From Gracilaria domingensis (lineage: Eukaryota; Rhodophyta; Florideophyceae; Gracilariales; Gracilariaceae): 64,000 nt of DNA. The stretch covers positions 394,983-458,982 of the forward strand of contig VCMS01000003.1 of the NCBI GenBank assembly GCA_022539475.1, read 5' to 3'. A program made the translations under genes and the position numbers. Within the stretch, counting starts at the first letter, position 1; each line of letters begins with the position of its first letter. Shown piece after piece: positions 1 through 8,963 of the stretch. The notes below the pieces were generated by a model. The model was not told where the DNA came from, searched no databases, and saw nothing but the letters and a program-made list of their open reading frames with translations.

Positions 1-570
1 CGTGGATGGGACGGCGACCTCGCGCGTGGGCGTGGGACGAACGGGCTCGCTGGGCTTTGCGGTGGGCGTCGACGAAGGGGTGGGCCTGGTGGTGGGCTTC
101 GGATCGGACACGACGGGCGGACGGTCGTCCACTGTTGGCGGACGCTCTTCAGGCGACGGTTGCGACACGACTGGCGGTGGCTGTATGGGAAAGGACGTAT
201 TGCAGCACGCGTCAATAATGACAAACGAAGGGTCAAGTGATACGACGATTTCGCTGACGCAAAACGGAAAGTGATCGTACGGTCGGGCGGCACAGCTCTC
301 GCCGACGGCGCATTGCGAGGCGGAGGAACATCGCTCGATACGTTGTGGGTAGCAGATGCACGAGCGGGAGAACGAACAGGGGTAGAGCGTGTCGTCGGTG
401 AGACAGGTTCGACCGGAGGCGCATGGACGCTCGGCGGCACAGGTGTCAAACGTAAGGCCCGGCGGGAAGCAGCAGCCGGAGCGGTCGAGGGCGGGCCGCG
501 GCGCGACGGGCGGTAGCAGATGGAGCGAGAGGAGGAGTGTGAGCAGCGGGCGGGGCGAGAGGGGGCGCAT
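1..570 (-). CDS. Secreted Cys-rich protein with Pro/Thr-rich tail (partial, runs off left edge)
   Basis: An open frame starts with ATG at 570 and stays open to base 1, giving the first 190 residues; the end lies outside the window. Residues 1-27 look like a signal peptide: basic start, a Leu-rich core (LLTLLLSLHLL), then small residues and prolines. Residues about 31-125 hold some 15 cysteines in pairs and short spacings (CC, CIC, CC), as in extracellular disulfide-rich domains. Residues 140-190 are a Pro/Thr/Ser-rich linker of the kind that is often O-glycosylated. No catalytic motif is visible in this part. I infer a secreted or cell-wall protein; Cys-rich domains fused to a downstream enzyme (for example a protease) are possible but cannot be seen here. 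The frame is supported by the signal peptide and the ordered cysteines. Confidence 0.68.
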   Translation of the reverse strand, partial: MRPLSPRPLLTLLLSLHLLPPVAPRPALDRSGCCFPPGLTFDTCAAERPCASGRTCLTDDTLYPCSFSRSCICYPQRIERCSSASQCAVGESCAARPYDHFPFCVSEIVVSLDPSFVIIDACCNTSFPIQPPPVVSQPSPEERPPTVDDRPPVVSDPKPTTRPTPSSTPTAKPSEPVRPTPTREVAVPST

Positions 571-889
571 GACGTGGACGGATGGCGGGGGTGCGGGAGT
601 CGGAGTCGGACGGGGGGGGGGGAAGCGGCTTGGCGGGGGACGTAAAGGCGGAGGGGGGTGGGGGGGGGGGGGGGGGCAGCGGAGGCGGCTGCGGGCGGGG
701 GAGCGCGGGAGGGGGAGATGTGAGCGTTACATGACGCACGGCGGGTGATGACTTGGCGGTGGACGCGCGCGCGGATGGACGTTGGAACGAACGAATGAGG
801 GCAATTAGACGCGGCGCTTGTGTTTTACGTCGGTTCCGTCGCGCACGCACACAAACGGAAGCACACAGCGCACATCTGCGCTGCACAGT
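571..889. other. Intergenic GC-rich stretch with poly-G tracts
   Basis: This lies between the start of the secreted-protein gene and the end of the zinc-finger gene. It holds an 11-G run (612-622) and a 17-G run (660-676) in purine-rich DNA, which could form G-quadruplexes on the + strand. Open frames here are low-complexity and no gene is supported. It should contain the promoter of the minus-strand secreted-protein gene. Confidence 0.6.
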
Positions 890-1930
890 TTACAGCTTGG
901 TGTCCTTCTTGGCGTCGTCCGCGGCGGGCGTCCGTGCGTCCATCTGCGCATGCGACGGCACGGCGCTGACGGCCGGCACGCCCACGCCCATGCCCACGCT
1001 GACGCCCACGCTGACGCCCACGCCCGTGGTGGCGCCCTGCGACAGCTCGGGCACGGCGGCGGGCGGCTCGTCCGGCGTGTTGAGGTGCAGGCCCTCGTGA
1101 AAGGTGAGGCTCGACTTCCACTTGAAGCGCTTTCCGCACGTAGGGTAGCTGCACGCAAAAGGCTCGTCGCCCGTGTGCACGCGCTTGTGCGCCTTGAGGT
1201 TGAACTTCTTGCTAAACGACTTGCCGCAGCCGACGACGTCGCACACGTAGCTGACGGCGGTGGCGCCCGCGGCGCTCTTCTTGTGGATGGCGCCGGCCAG
1301 CGGCGCCATGGGCGCGTGCGGCTGCAGCACGGGGCGCGCCGACAGCGACTGGATGGTGGAGCCGGCGGCGGCCAGCGGCATCTGCGCCATCTGCGGCATG
1401 GCGACGGCGACCGAGCCGGCGGCCATGGCGTTCATGGCGGCCTCCAGCTCGCGCTTCTTGTGCACGGCGGAGGGCGCCAGCTCGGCGGCCGCGGCCGCGG
1501 CCGTGGCGGCGGCGGAGGAGGTGTCTGCGACGGTGGGCGCGGGCGTAGCGACATGTCGCTGCGAGGCGGCGTCGACGGCGGACGCGGCGGCGGCGGCGGC
1601 GGCGGCGGCGGGCGCGACGGCGGGGACGATGGCGACGGCGGCGGCGGCGGTGACGCTGTGCGCGAGCTTGGGGTCGACGGCGGCGGGCGCGGAGGCGGGC
1701 GGCTGCGGCTGCGAGTGCGGCGGCTGCGGCTGCGAGTGCGGCGGCTGCGGCTGCGAGTGCGGCGGCTGCGGCGGCTGCGGCTGCGAGTGCGGCGGCTGCG
1801 GCGGCTGCGGCTGCGGCTGCGGCTGCGGCTGCGGCTGCGGCGGGGGGTGGGCGAGCGGCGGCGGCGCGGCGCTGTGCGGCGGCAGCGGCGGCGGGGGGGG
1901 GCGCGCCAGCAGGCGCGAATCACGCGTCAT
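890..1930 (-). CDS. C2H2 zinc-finger protein, two tandem fingers, low-complexity N-terminus
   Basis: A 346-residue protein starting with ATG at 1930. Two adjacent C2H2 fingers lie at residues about 229-283. The first is C-x4-C-x12-H-x3-H (CDVVGC...HKRVH), followed by the classical linker TGDEPFAC, and the second is again C-x4-C-x12-H-x3-H. The TGD/EP linker is typical of DNA-binding tandem fingers, so a nuclear transcription factor is likely. The N-terminal 80 residues are Pro/Gln-rich with PPHSQPQ-type repeats, followed by Ala-rich stretches, as found in activation or repression regions. The C-terminus has a short Gly-Val repeat. Targets are unknown. The G+C is very high, so several other long open frames overlap it; the fingers decide the strand and frame. 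Confidence 0.87.
   Translation of the reverse strand: MTRDSRLLARPPPPPLPPHSAAPPPLAHPPPQPQPQPQPQPQPPQPPHSQPQPPQPPHSQPQPPHSQPQPPHSQPQPPASAPAAVDPKLAHSVTAAAAVAIVPAVAPAAAAAAAAASAVDAASQRHVATPAPTVADTSSAAATAAAAAAELAPSAVHKKRELEAAMNAMAAGSVAVAMPQMAQMPLAAAGSTIQSLSARPVLQPHAPMAPLAGAIHKKSAAGATAVSYVCDVVGCGKSFSKKFNLKAHKRVHTGDEPFACSYPTCGKRFKWKSSLTFHEGLHLNTPDEPPAAVPELSQGATTGVGVSVGVSVGMGVGVPAVSAVPSHAQMDARTPAADDAKKDTKL
1695..1850. repeat. GC-rich tandem repeat inside the zinc-finger gene
   Basis: Units related to GGCTGCGGCTGCGAGTGC repeat several times, then decay into a run of GGCTGC. On the minus strand they encode the PPHSQPQ and PQPQ repeats of the zinc-finger protein. Such coding repeats often vary in copy number by slippage. 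Confidence 0.85.
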
Positions 1931-2199
1931 GATATATCAGGAAGGAGGAGTCAGCCTGTAAAGCTGGCGGCGGAGGAGCGCGCGCGCGCGCTATGACAGT
2001 GGGCTGCGACGGCGGACGCCTTGACAGTAGCGCCGCGGCGGGCGGCGCGGGCAGCGGGCGGCGGCGGCGGCTGCGGCGGCGGCGGCGGCGGCCTCGCCGC
2101 CGGCGCGCGCGTTTTATTACGTCGAGTTACAGTCAGCAGCGCCAGTTGTACACTGTGCAGCAAAACAGCGCGTTTTACAGCGCGGCGGCCTCCCCCCCC

Positions 2200-3540
2200 T
2201 CAGCTGAACAGCCGCTGCAGCGCGGCCACAATCTGCAGCCGCTCCAGGTCGCCCACGAACAGCGCGCCCGAGAACGCCAGCAGCAGCAGCAGCGCCGTGC
2301 GGTTGATGGCGTCCTGCACGCGCAGCGACACGGGCGCGCCGCGCACCCACTCCACCGCCAGCAGCACCATCTGCCCGCCGTCCAGCGCCGGCAGCGGCAG
2401 CGCGTTGATCACCGCCAGGTTGATGCTGATCACGGCGCAGAAGGTGAGCAGCGCCGCCGCGTCGTCGCGCGCCAGCTGCGCGCCCATCGACACCACGCCC
2501 ACCGGCCCCGACAGGCTGCGCGCCGACTGCTGCACGTTGCCGGCCGCCGCCGCCAGCCCGCGCGCCGTCTGCCAGCACAGGCGCGCAAACTCGTCGTTGG
2601 TGCTGCGCAGCCGCGCCAGCAGCGGCGCGCGCTTGTCGCGGCTCAGCGCCAGCCGCGAGTTGAGCTGCACGCCCACCAGCGAGCTGCCGTCCGGCGCGCA
2701 GCACTTGGGCGTCACCGCCACGTCCAGCGGCGCGCCCTCGCGCTCCACGCCAAACACGATGCGCCGCCCGTTGGACGAGCGGATGTAGTCGGCCACGCGC
2801 GCCGAGTTGTCCAGCGTGGCGTTGACGGGCGTGCTGTCCACCGCCACGATGATGTCGCCGGCGCGCAGCCCCGCCTGCGCGGCGGCGCCGCGCGCGTCCA
2901 CGATGGCCTCGATCTTGACGCCGCGCTCGAACGAGTACGACGGCACGCCCAGCACGTTCATGGACGTGAAGATGGCCGCCCACGCCAGCACCAGGTTGGC
3001 CACCACGCCCGCCGAGATCACAATGGCCCTGTCCAGCAGCGGGCGGTTCTGCAGCAGGTCCTTGTCGTCGCTGACCACCTGCTCGCCGCTGTCGTCCGTG
3101 CGCGAGTGCTCCGGGAACGCCACGTAGCCGCCCAGCGGCAGCAGCCGCAGCGTGAACTCGGTCTCGGACGCGGCGGGCGTGAACGACCACAGCTTGGGCC
3201 CAAAGCCGATGGAGAAGTTCTTGACGCGAATGTTCTGCGCGCGCGCGGCCACAAAGTGGCCGCACTCGTGCACAAACACGATGAAGCCCAGCACCAGCAC
3301 GCCGGCGCCCGTGCTGGCCACGCCGGCGACGGAGGAGAGCGTGAGCGAGGCGTGCGGCGGCGCGCGCGCGCGCGCGCCGCGCGGAAGCGGCGCGGGCGGC
3401 GCGGCGCGCGGCGCGCGGCGCAGCGGCGGCGCGCGCAGGCGCGGCGCGCAGAGCGCGCGCGCTGGCAACAAGGGGCGCGCGGCGAGCAGCGGCAGCGCGG
3501 GGCTGAAGGCGGCGCAGTTGTGCGCGGCGAGGGCCATCAT
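2200..3540 (-). CDS. M50 site-2-type intramembrane metalloprotease (RseP-like), probably plastid-targeted
   Basis: The first ATG of the frame is at 3540, giving 446 residues. The zinc motif HECGH is at residues 91-95 inside a hydrophobic segment (VLGFIVFVHECGHFVAAR). The second family motif, N-x-L-P-x-P-x-L-D-G-G, begins at about residue 379 and supplies the third zinc ligand, Asp387. A PDZ domain lies between them (about 205-290; AGLRAGDIIVAVD). This order is that of bacterial RseP and its plastid relatives, which cleave membrane-embedded regulators. The N-terminal 70 residues are rich in Ala, Arg, Pro and Leu with few acids, like a chloroplast transit peptide. The frame stays open upstream to 3618 without an ATG, over a repetitive Arg-rich stretch, so 3540 is preferred. 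It is divergent from the DNA ligase gene and shares its upstream region. Confidence 0.93.
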   Translation of the reverse strand: MMALAAHNCAAFSPALPLLAARPLLPARALCAPRLRAPPLRRAPRAAPPAPLPRGARARAPPHASLTLSSVAGVASTGAGVLVLGFIVFVHECGHFVAARAQNIRVKNFSIGFGPKLWSFTPAASETEFTLRLLPLGGYVAFPEHSRTDDSGEQVVSDDKDLLQNRPLLDRAIVISAGVVANLVLAWAAIFTSMNVLGVPSYSFERGVKIEAIVDARGAAAQAGLRAGDIIVAVDSTPVNATLDNSARVADYIRSSNGRRIVFGVEREGAPLDVAVTPKCCAPDGSSLVGVQLNSRLALSRDKRAPLLARLRSTNDEFARLCWQTARGLAAAAGNVQQSARSLSGPVGVVSMGAQLARDDAAALLTFCAVISINLAVINALPLPALDGGQMVLLAVEWVRGAPVSLRVQDAINRTALLLLLAFSGALFVGDLERLQIVAALQRLFS

Positions 3541-3755
3541 GGCGGGCAGCACGCGGCGGCGGTGGGCGCGGCGGCGGTGGGCGCGGCGGCGATGGGCTAT
3601 GAGCGCGCGTCGCGTCACTTCGCGAGCTCAAGCGGCTGCGTCGGCTCACCGCCGCGCACCGCACAGCGCACCGCACACATGGCGCTGTGCGGCACGCGGC
3701 CTGGGCCGTGCCACGCGGCCACGCGCGCGACGTGTGGCGCGCGCGGCCTCGGCGC

Positions 3756-3808
3756 TTTGGCGCCAGCCCTCGGCGCGCCGAAACGGCGCGCCGTGTTTTG
3801 GCGCGAAG
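3756..3808 (+). promoter_or_regulatory. Candidate E2F/DP sites upstream of DNA ligase I
   Basis: TTTTGGCGCGAAG at 3796-3808 closely matches the E2F/DP consensus TTTSGCGCSAAA and lies about 115 bp before the ligase ATG. A second core, TTTGGCGCC, is at 3756-3764. The local G+C is high, so short GGCGCG strings are expected by chance, but the T-run followed by GGCGCGAA is more specific. DNA ligase I is a known E2F target in plants and animals; binding here is an inference. Confidence 0.55.
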
Positions 3809-3922
3809 CGCTCGTTGATCAGCCGCTAAAGCGAAACTCAGAGCAGCGCCGCGCCGCTTGGCCGCGTCTGCAGCGCGCTCGCCGCCCGCTCGCCGCCCGC
3901 TCGCCGCCCGCCCTCGCCCGCC

Positions 3923-6121
3923 ATGCGTAAGCAGCGAACGCTCACGTCCTTCTTCCGCCCCGCCAGCGCCCCGGCCTCGGCCTCGCCGCCCGCCCCTCGC
4001 AAGCGCGAGCGCGCCGCCGCCGCCGCAGTGCCCTCGCCGCAAAAGCGCCCGCGCCCCACCTCTGCGCCCGCCAACTCGCACAAACAGAAGCAACCCCTGC
4101 CAGAGCCCGCCGCTGCCGCCGACGCCGCCGCCGACGCCGCCGCCGTCAATTCCGCAGCCAAATGCGAACCCGAGGGCAACAAACGGAACAACCAGCCCGC
4201 AAAGCCGTTTGCGTACGCCGAGCTGGCCGACGCCTTCCGACAGGTTGAGGCCCTGTCCGGCCGTCTGCAGATCCAAGCTGTGCTCAGCGCGCTGTTCCGT
4301 CGCGTCATCGACGCCGCGCCGAAGGACCTCGTGCACGTTATCTACTTGTGCATCAATCGTCTGGCGCCGGCCCATCATGGCATTGAACTCGGCGTGGGCG
4401 ACGCCATTTTGTTGAAGAGTCTGTCGCTCGTCACGGGCCGATCCGTCGCCGCGCTCAAGACTGCGTACAAGAACGCCGGCGATCTGGGCGATGTCGCGTT
4501 TAAGTCTCGTACCACTCAGAAAACCATGTTTCCGCCGCCGCCGCTTACCGTCGCAAAGGTCTTCAATGAGTTTCGTACCATTGCCTCACTGTCGGGCAAG
4601 AACGCCCAGCAGCAGAAGCAGGCCAACATTCTCAAGATGTTTGTGGCCGCCTCCAAGACGGAGGCCAAGTATTTGGCGCGCGCGCTGTCGGGCAAGTTAC
4701 GCATCCATCTGGCAGATAAGACCGTTATCGCCGCCCTGGCCGCCGCTGTCGTACTCAACGATGAGCAAGTCGAAACGGACTTCCTGCTGCAAGCGGACGG
4801 CAGCAAGAAGAGCAAGTTGTCCAACAAGGAGGAGCAAATGGAACAGCGTGTGAAAGACGCCACCGCCACCCTGAGCGCCGTGTACTGTCGACTGCCGGTA
4901 TGGGATATCATCGTGCCCAAGCTGCTGCAGTTTGGCGACATCGATGAGCGACTGCTCGAGGCGTGTCAATTGCTCCCGGGCGTGCCGGTATCTCCGATGC
5001 TTGCAAGACCCACCAAGGCTATTTCGCAGGTGTTGGAGCGCTTTGCAGAGGCTTCTTTTACTTGCGAGTACAAGTATGACGGCGAACGTGCACAGGTTCA
5101 CCGGCTTTCGGATGGTTCTGTCAAAATTTACAGTCGGAACGCGGAGAATTTGACGCCCAAGTACCCCGACTTGGTGCAACACTTGCCGCTGGCTTTAAAG
5201 GACAAGTACAAGGGCTGCTCGTTTATTATTGATTCGGAGGCGGTCGCGTATGATGTGGAGAAGGCCAAGATTTTGCCGTTTCAAGAGCTGCAGAGTAGGA
5301 AGCGCAAGGATGTGAATGCGGACGATATCAAGGTGAAGGTTTGTATCTTTGCTTTTGACTTGCTTTACTTTGATGGAGACAGTCTTATAGAGGAGCCGTT
5401 GAATAAGAGGAGGTCGGTGCTGACGGATGCGTTTGACGAACAACACGGAAGATTCATGTTTGCAAAGGGGCACGACTCGAGAGACCCTGAGCAGATCATG
5501 GAGTTGTTGAACGCGAGCGTAAAGGAAGGCTGTGAGGGGCTGATGGTAAAGGCTCTTGACGGCGACAACTCCACGTATGAGCCAGCCAATCGCAGTCAGA
5601 ACTGGCTCAAGGTGAAGAAGGACTACCTTGAAGGCTGTGGGGATTCGTTGGACCTGGTGCCCATTGGCGGCTATCGAGGGCGCGGCAAACGAACCGGTGC
5701 GTATGGCGCATTTCTGCTGGCGTGTTATGATCCGGACAACGAGGAATACCAATCGGTTTGCAAGATCGGCACCGGTTTTAGCGAGGCGCAACTGGACGAG
5801 TTTGCAAAGTTCTTTAATGATGAACAGGAGCAACGGACGAGTGAGAAGGTGAAGTCTTACTATCGCACGCCGAGCTTAGCGGCTTTGCAGCCGGACGTAT
5901 GGTTCGAGCCCCTGCAGGTTTGGGAGGTGAAGTGCGCAGACTTGTCTATCTCGCCGCAGCACACGGCCGGTATTGGGCGCGTGGACGCGGACAAGGGCGT
6001 GGCTTTGAGGTTCCCCAGGTTTGTCCGAGTGCGGGAGGACAAGGGGACTGAGGACGCCACTACGGCAGAACAGGTAGTGGAAATGTACTTGAACCAATCG
6101 GCGGTAGCTGATAACGGGTAG
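3923..6121 (+). CDS. LIG1: DNA ligase I (ATP-dependent)
   Basis: A 732-residue single-exon gene. It seals nicks between Okazaki fragments and in excision repair, in the nucleus. The N-terminus MRKQRTLTSFF is a PCNA-interacting PIP box (QxxLxxFF), followed by a basic, Pro/Ala-rich unstructured part that is shorter than in human LIG1 (919 residues). The DNA-binding domain spans about 90-320. The adenylation domain carries motif I, EYKYDGER, with the nucleotide-accepting Lys384, then motif III and motif V (EGLMVKAL, WLKVKKDYLE). The OB domain follows with the LIG1-type GGYRGRGKRTGAYG segment. The PIP box fixes the start at the first ATG. The gene faces the CtIP-like gene tail to tail, 113 bp away. 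Confidence 0.98.
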   Translation: MRKQRTLTSFFRPASAPASASPPAPRKRERAAAAAVPSPQKRPRPTSAPANSHKQKQPLPEPAAAADAAADAAAVNSAAKCEPEGNKRNNQPAKPFAYAELADAFRQVEALSGRLQIQAVLSALFRRVIDAAPKDLVHVIYLCINRLAPAHHGIELGVGDAILLKSLSLVTGRSVAALKTAYKNAGDLGDVAFKSRTTQKTMFPPPPLTVAKVFNEFRTIASLSGKNAQQQKQANILKMFVAASKTEAKYLARALSGKLRIHLADKTVIAALAAAVVLNDEQVETDFLLQADGSKKSKLSNKEEQMEQRVKDATATLSAVYCRLPVWDIIVPKLLQFGDIDERLLEACQLLPGVPVSPMLARPTKAISQVLERFAEASFTCEYKYDGERAQVHRLSDGSVKIYSRNAENLTPKYPDLVQHLPLALKDKYKGCSFIIDSEAVAYDVEKAKILPFQELQSRKRKDVNADDIKVKVCIFAFDLLYFDGDSLIEEPLNKRRSVLTDAFDEQHGRFMFAKGHDSRDPEQIMELLNASVKEGCEGLMVKALDGDNSTYEPANRSQNWLKVKKDYLEGCGDSLDLVPIGGYRGRGKRTGAYGAFLLACYDPDNEEYQSVCKIGTGFSEAQLDEFAKFFNDEQEQRTSEKVKSYYRTPSLAALQPDVWFEPLQVWEVKCADLSISPQHTAGIGRVDADKGVALRFPRFVRVREDKGTEDATTAEQVVEMYLNQSAVADNG

Positions 6122-6234
6122 CGCTGTTGGGTGATTGTTTTGTGGGTTCATATCGATATAATCTTATTTAAAGGGTAGATACCTCTGTGCCTTTGGTACG
6201 CTGTTTGGTACCACGCATGTCAAAACTGAGGCTC

Positions 6235-7218
6235 TCAAGGCGGCGCCTGCGTCTCCGTCTCCTGAAACGTAAGCTGCCAGTAGTCGTCGGGCGTGGACTG
6301 CTTCTGCGCGTTCCGGCGATGTCGACACGTACTCTGCACCAGTTGCTCGTACGCCAGTTCCGGATCTTCGTGTGCGGCGGCCTCCGCTCTGAAAAACCGC
6401 TCGCATTCTGCACATGTCACAGCTCGACGTCGCAGATCATTGCCGCGCACACGGCGCTCCTGCACAAGCGGCGTGTCGCGAAGACGCTGGCGTCGCAACT
6501 CCTGATTGAGCGCGCGATGGACGGCGGCCGGCGTACGAAAGCCCTGCAGCCCGGCGCTACCCGGGTGCTGCGGCGGAATGCTGTCGCTGCCGCGCTGTTC
6601 GTGCGGCGATTCGTGCGCGTGCGATGAACGCGACGGCGGCGGCGGTGGCGGCGGTGGCGAGGGCGCTGCGACGGGAGTGGCTTGGAAATTAAGCTGCTGC
6701 GGACGCAGCGGCGATGGCTCGTTGCCGGAGCGCTGGCGCGGACTTTGCGCCTGTGCCGATGCGATTGGTGTGCATGCCGGGCGACGAGATCGACGACGCT
6801 TCCTCCTCAATCGCGTGGAGCCCTCGCGCTCGCCCGTTTCGCGCTCGCCCGTTTCCGCCGTCGCCGGCGAGCGCGAGCGCGGCTGCGACACGCCGCCGCC
6901 GTCGACATTCGGCTGCGGCGCGCCTTGCCGCGGCGCGGGCGGGGGCGCAGCGACGGCGGGCAGCTCTGGCGGCGGTTGCGTAAGTTCGAAGGACGGCTCA
7001 TCGTCGTCGTCATCGCCATCACGGCTCCCTCTGTCGCCGTCGCACAGACGTTGGACGCGGGTGCGCAACGCGTGCTGAATGCGCGCGAGCTGCTCGACGT
7101 GCGCGACGAGCACATGGAAGACGCTCTCCAGCGCGTCGGCGCGCAGCGACTGGCCGCGGGAGAGCGGCTCCAGGAGCGGCTTGAGGGCGGCGGAGAGCGT
7201 GGCGACCTCGGGGGACAT
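6235..7218 (-). CDS. COM1: CtIP/Sae2/COM1-like DNA-end resection factor
   Basis: A 327-residue protein starting at the ATG at 7218. The C-terminus carries the hallmark of the CtIP/Sae2/Ctp1/COM1 family: a basic stretch, a CxxC pair (CAECERFF, about residue 268), then CRHRRNA and TPDDYWQLTF (about 297-320). In human CtIP the matching parts are CKEC..YY, SRHRFRY and TPENFWEVGF. These proteins stimulate MRE11-RAD50-NBS1 to trim DNA double-strand-break ends in S/G2 and meiosis. The N-terminus (residues about 1-60) is a short Leu-rich helix that could form the oligomerising coiled coil; the middle is Ser/Pro/Arg-rich and disordered, with possible SP/TP phosphorylation sites. The frame is open further upstream to 7671, but that part overlaps the next gene and lies beyond the likely promoter. 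An E2F-like site sits 60 bp upstream. Confidence 0.83.
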   Translation of the reverse strand: MSPEVATLSAALKPLLEPLSRGQSLRADALESVFHVLVAHVEQLARIQHALRTRVQRLCDGDRGSRDGDDDDDEPSFELTQPPPELPAVAAPPPAPRQGAPQPNVDGGGVSQPRSRSPATAETGERETGEREGSTRLRRKRRRSRRPACTPIASAQAQSPRQRSGNEPSPLRPQQLNFQATPVAAPSPPPPPPPPSRSSHAHESPHEQRGSDSIPPQHPGSAGLQGFRTPAAVHRALNQELRRQRLRDTPLVQERRVRGNDLRRRAVTCAECERFFRAEAAAHEDPELAYEQLVQSTCRHRRNAQKQSTPDDYWQLTFQETETQAPP

Positions 7219-7277
7219 GACGGGCGGCGGCGGGGGAATGTGCTGCGAGTGCTCGGTGTGGCGGCGTGGGCGCTCGG

Positions 7278-7288
7278 TTTTGGCGCGT
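7278..7288. promoter_or_regulatory. Candidate E2F/DP site upstream of the CtIP-like gene
   Basis: TTTTGGCGCGT lies 60 bp upstream of the CtIP-like ATG, with weaker GGCGC cores at about 7291 and 7318 (ATGGCGCCAA). The stretch up to 7549 separates two divergent genes, so the site could serve either; the S-phase role of CtIP makes that gene the likelier target. Confidence 0.45.
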
Positions 7289-7549
7289 GAATGGCGCTTT
7301 GCATGGAGCTTCGAAATGGCGCCAAGAGTGACGGAGCCGCGCGTGATGGCCCGCGTGATGCACGCCGTCACGCGCACGTGCCGCATGGCGCTCGCCGTGA
7401 CACGCGCCGTGCTGCTCGCTGCGGAATCCCGGAATCCGCAGTGCGGATGCTGCGCGAATCGCGGCGCGCTATAGCCCCCAAGGGAATCGCGAAACGCATC
7501 GCGTCGCCGCCGCCGCCGCCGCCACCTCCGTCGACAGCTGCCTCGCACC

Positions 7550-8963
7550 ATGGCCGCCGACCCAAAGCTCGACGCCGAGAGCGCGCCGCTGCTGCCGACG
7601 TCGTCGTCGCGCGGCGCGACAAAGGCTACGTTCCGCCAGTTTCTGGCTTCGTTCTGGCCGCTTGTGTTCATCGCCTTCGGCGGTCCTCAGGCGCATGTCG
7701 CGCTCATGCATCATAAGTTTGTCGATGTTCCGGCGTCTTCCTCCGCCCCCAAGGTGCCGCAGGCTACCTTTCTGGAGCTCTATGCGCTGGCTCAGTCGCT
7801 GCCGGGTCCCGGCTCTACGCAGCTTGCTGCGTCGCTTGGCGCCACGTTTGGCGGATTTGCTGGCGCTGTTATCACCTTCTTCGTGTGGCACCTTCCGGGT
7901 TTTTTTGCGATGACCGTGGCTGGTGTCTGGTTTCACTCGCATTTGAATGATGATGCGTCTTTGGCGCTTATTCAGCGTGTCACCGAGTTGGCTATCGGTT
8001 TGATTTCTGCCGCGTTTGCCTTTGTCATCATTGCCGCCTTCAAGATTGTCAACGGCGCCTGTGCATCCAAGGGAATTAAGATGGCCATTGCGTTGGTGTC
8101 CATGTTTGTCGCCGTAACAATTCCTCCAGCTTCCTCTTCGTGGGTCTTTATTTTGCTCTTGATTGCTGGCGGTGTCTGTTACTATGTGTACACAATGCTC
8201 ACTGCTACCAACCCGATTGATGACCACACTTCTTCTATTGAGGAGTGGGACGCTAAAGTTTCGCGCACAACTGGTGTTGTTCTGCTCTCCATATGCGCCC
8301 TCCTCACAGTCATCATCGCCGCCTTGCCGAGTTCTGATCTTGGCTTCAGCGTGCTCAAGATCTTCTGGCGTATCGGTCTGTGTGTGTTTGGAGGCGGCGT
8401 CGTCGTCGTCCCCATGTTGATGAAGTAAGTATTGTCAACAATTCCTCACCGAAAACAACTGCACCTCCACTCGTCAAACAACTAACGTAAGCTCTGTGCA
8501 CAGCGAAATCGTTGAGTCCGGTTTGCTGCCGACCTCCGTTTTTTTGGCCGGTTTTGGACTGTTCGGTTGTATCCCCGGTCCCATGTTCAACCTGGCGCCG
8601 TTCCTCGGCGCCGCCATCATCCCGTTGAAGGGTGCGTTTTTCGGCTCGCTCGGTTTGTTTGGCCCGGGCCTTCTTCTTCAGATTGGCCTACTTCCATTTT
8701 GGGAGCGCGTTCGACGCATCAAGAGCGCGCAAATTTTGTTGCAGGGAACCAACTCAGCCGCCTCTGGCTTGATTGTGGCCGGCGTTTGGATGTTGTTGAA
8801 GAAAACTTTCGTGGGGCCCACTGCTTTCGCTCTCACTTGTACCGCTGCCGCCGCTTCGGTGGTTTACGGAGTGGCGCCTGCCGTCAATATTGTGGTTCAT
8901 GGAGTGGTGGGCTTGTTGCTGGTTTTGCTTAATATAGGTGGTCCCTTTTCTAACACTACGTAG
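7550..8963 (+). CDS. Chromate-transporter (CHR) family membrane protein, one intron
   Basis: Two exons, 7550-8424 and 8504-8963, give 444 residues. Each half starts with the CHR signature: an FGGPQAHVALM segment and LAQSLPGPGSTQL in the first half; GGGVVVVPML and GLFGCIPGPMFNLAPFLGA in the second. About ten hydrophobic segments form the usual duplicated six-plus-six layout. Bacterial ChrA exports chromate; algal and fungal members move chromate or sulfate-like anions, so the substrate here is uncertain. The join restores MLMNEIVESGLLP across the splice, a conserved stretch. The N-terminus has an acidic dileucine-like motif (ESAPLLP), which in eukaryotes can direct proteins to vacuole or endosome. 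The spliceosomal intron argues against bacterial contamination. Confidence 0.93.
8425..8503 (+). other. Spliceosomal intron of the CHR gene
   Basis: A 79-bp intron with GTAAGT at its 5' end, CACAG at its 3' end, and ACTAAC, a good branch site, at 8481-8486. It interrupts an Asn codon after its second base. Without removal the reading frame is lost. Confidence 0.92.

Noticed and set aside
1695-1850. CRISPR-like regular repeat
   Set aside because: The units are contiguous, without spacers, and code for a Pro/Gln repeat in a eukaryotic gene.
818-1996. 392-codon + strand open frame
   Set aside because: It is the GC-rich complement of the zinc-finger gene, made of Gly/Arg repeats without any domain.
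1993-4378. Very long overlapping frames on both strands (645 and 753 codons)
   Set aside because: They are Arg/Ala/Gln-rich shadows of the site-2 protease and ligase genes, caused by high third-position G+C.
7550-8963. Bacterial contamination or very recent transfer of the chromate transporter
   Set aside because: The gene has a spliceosomal intron with a good branch site, and its codon use and surroundings are as for its neighbours.
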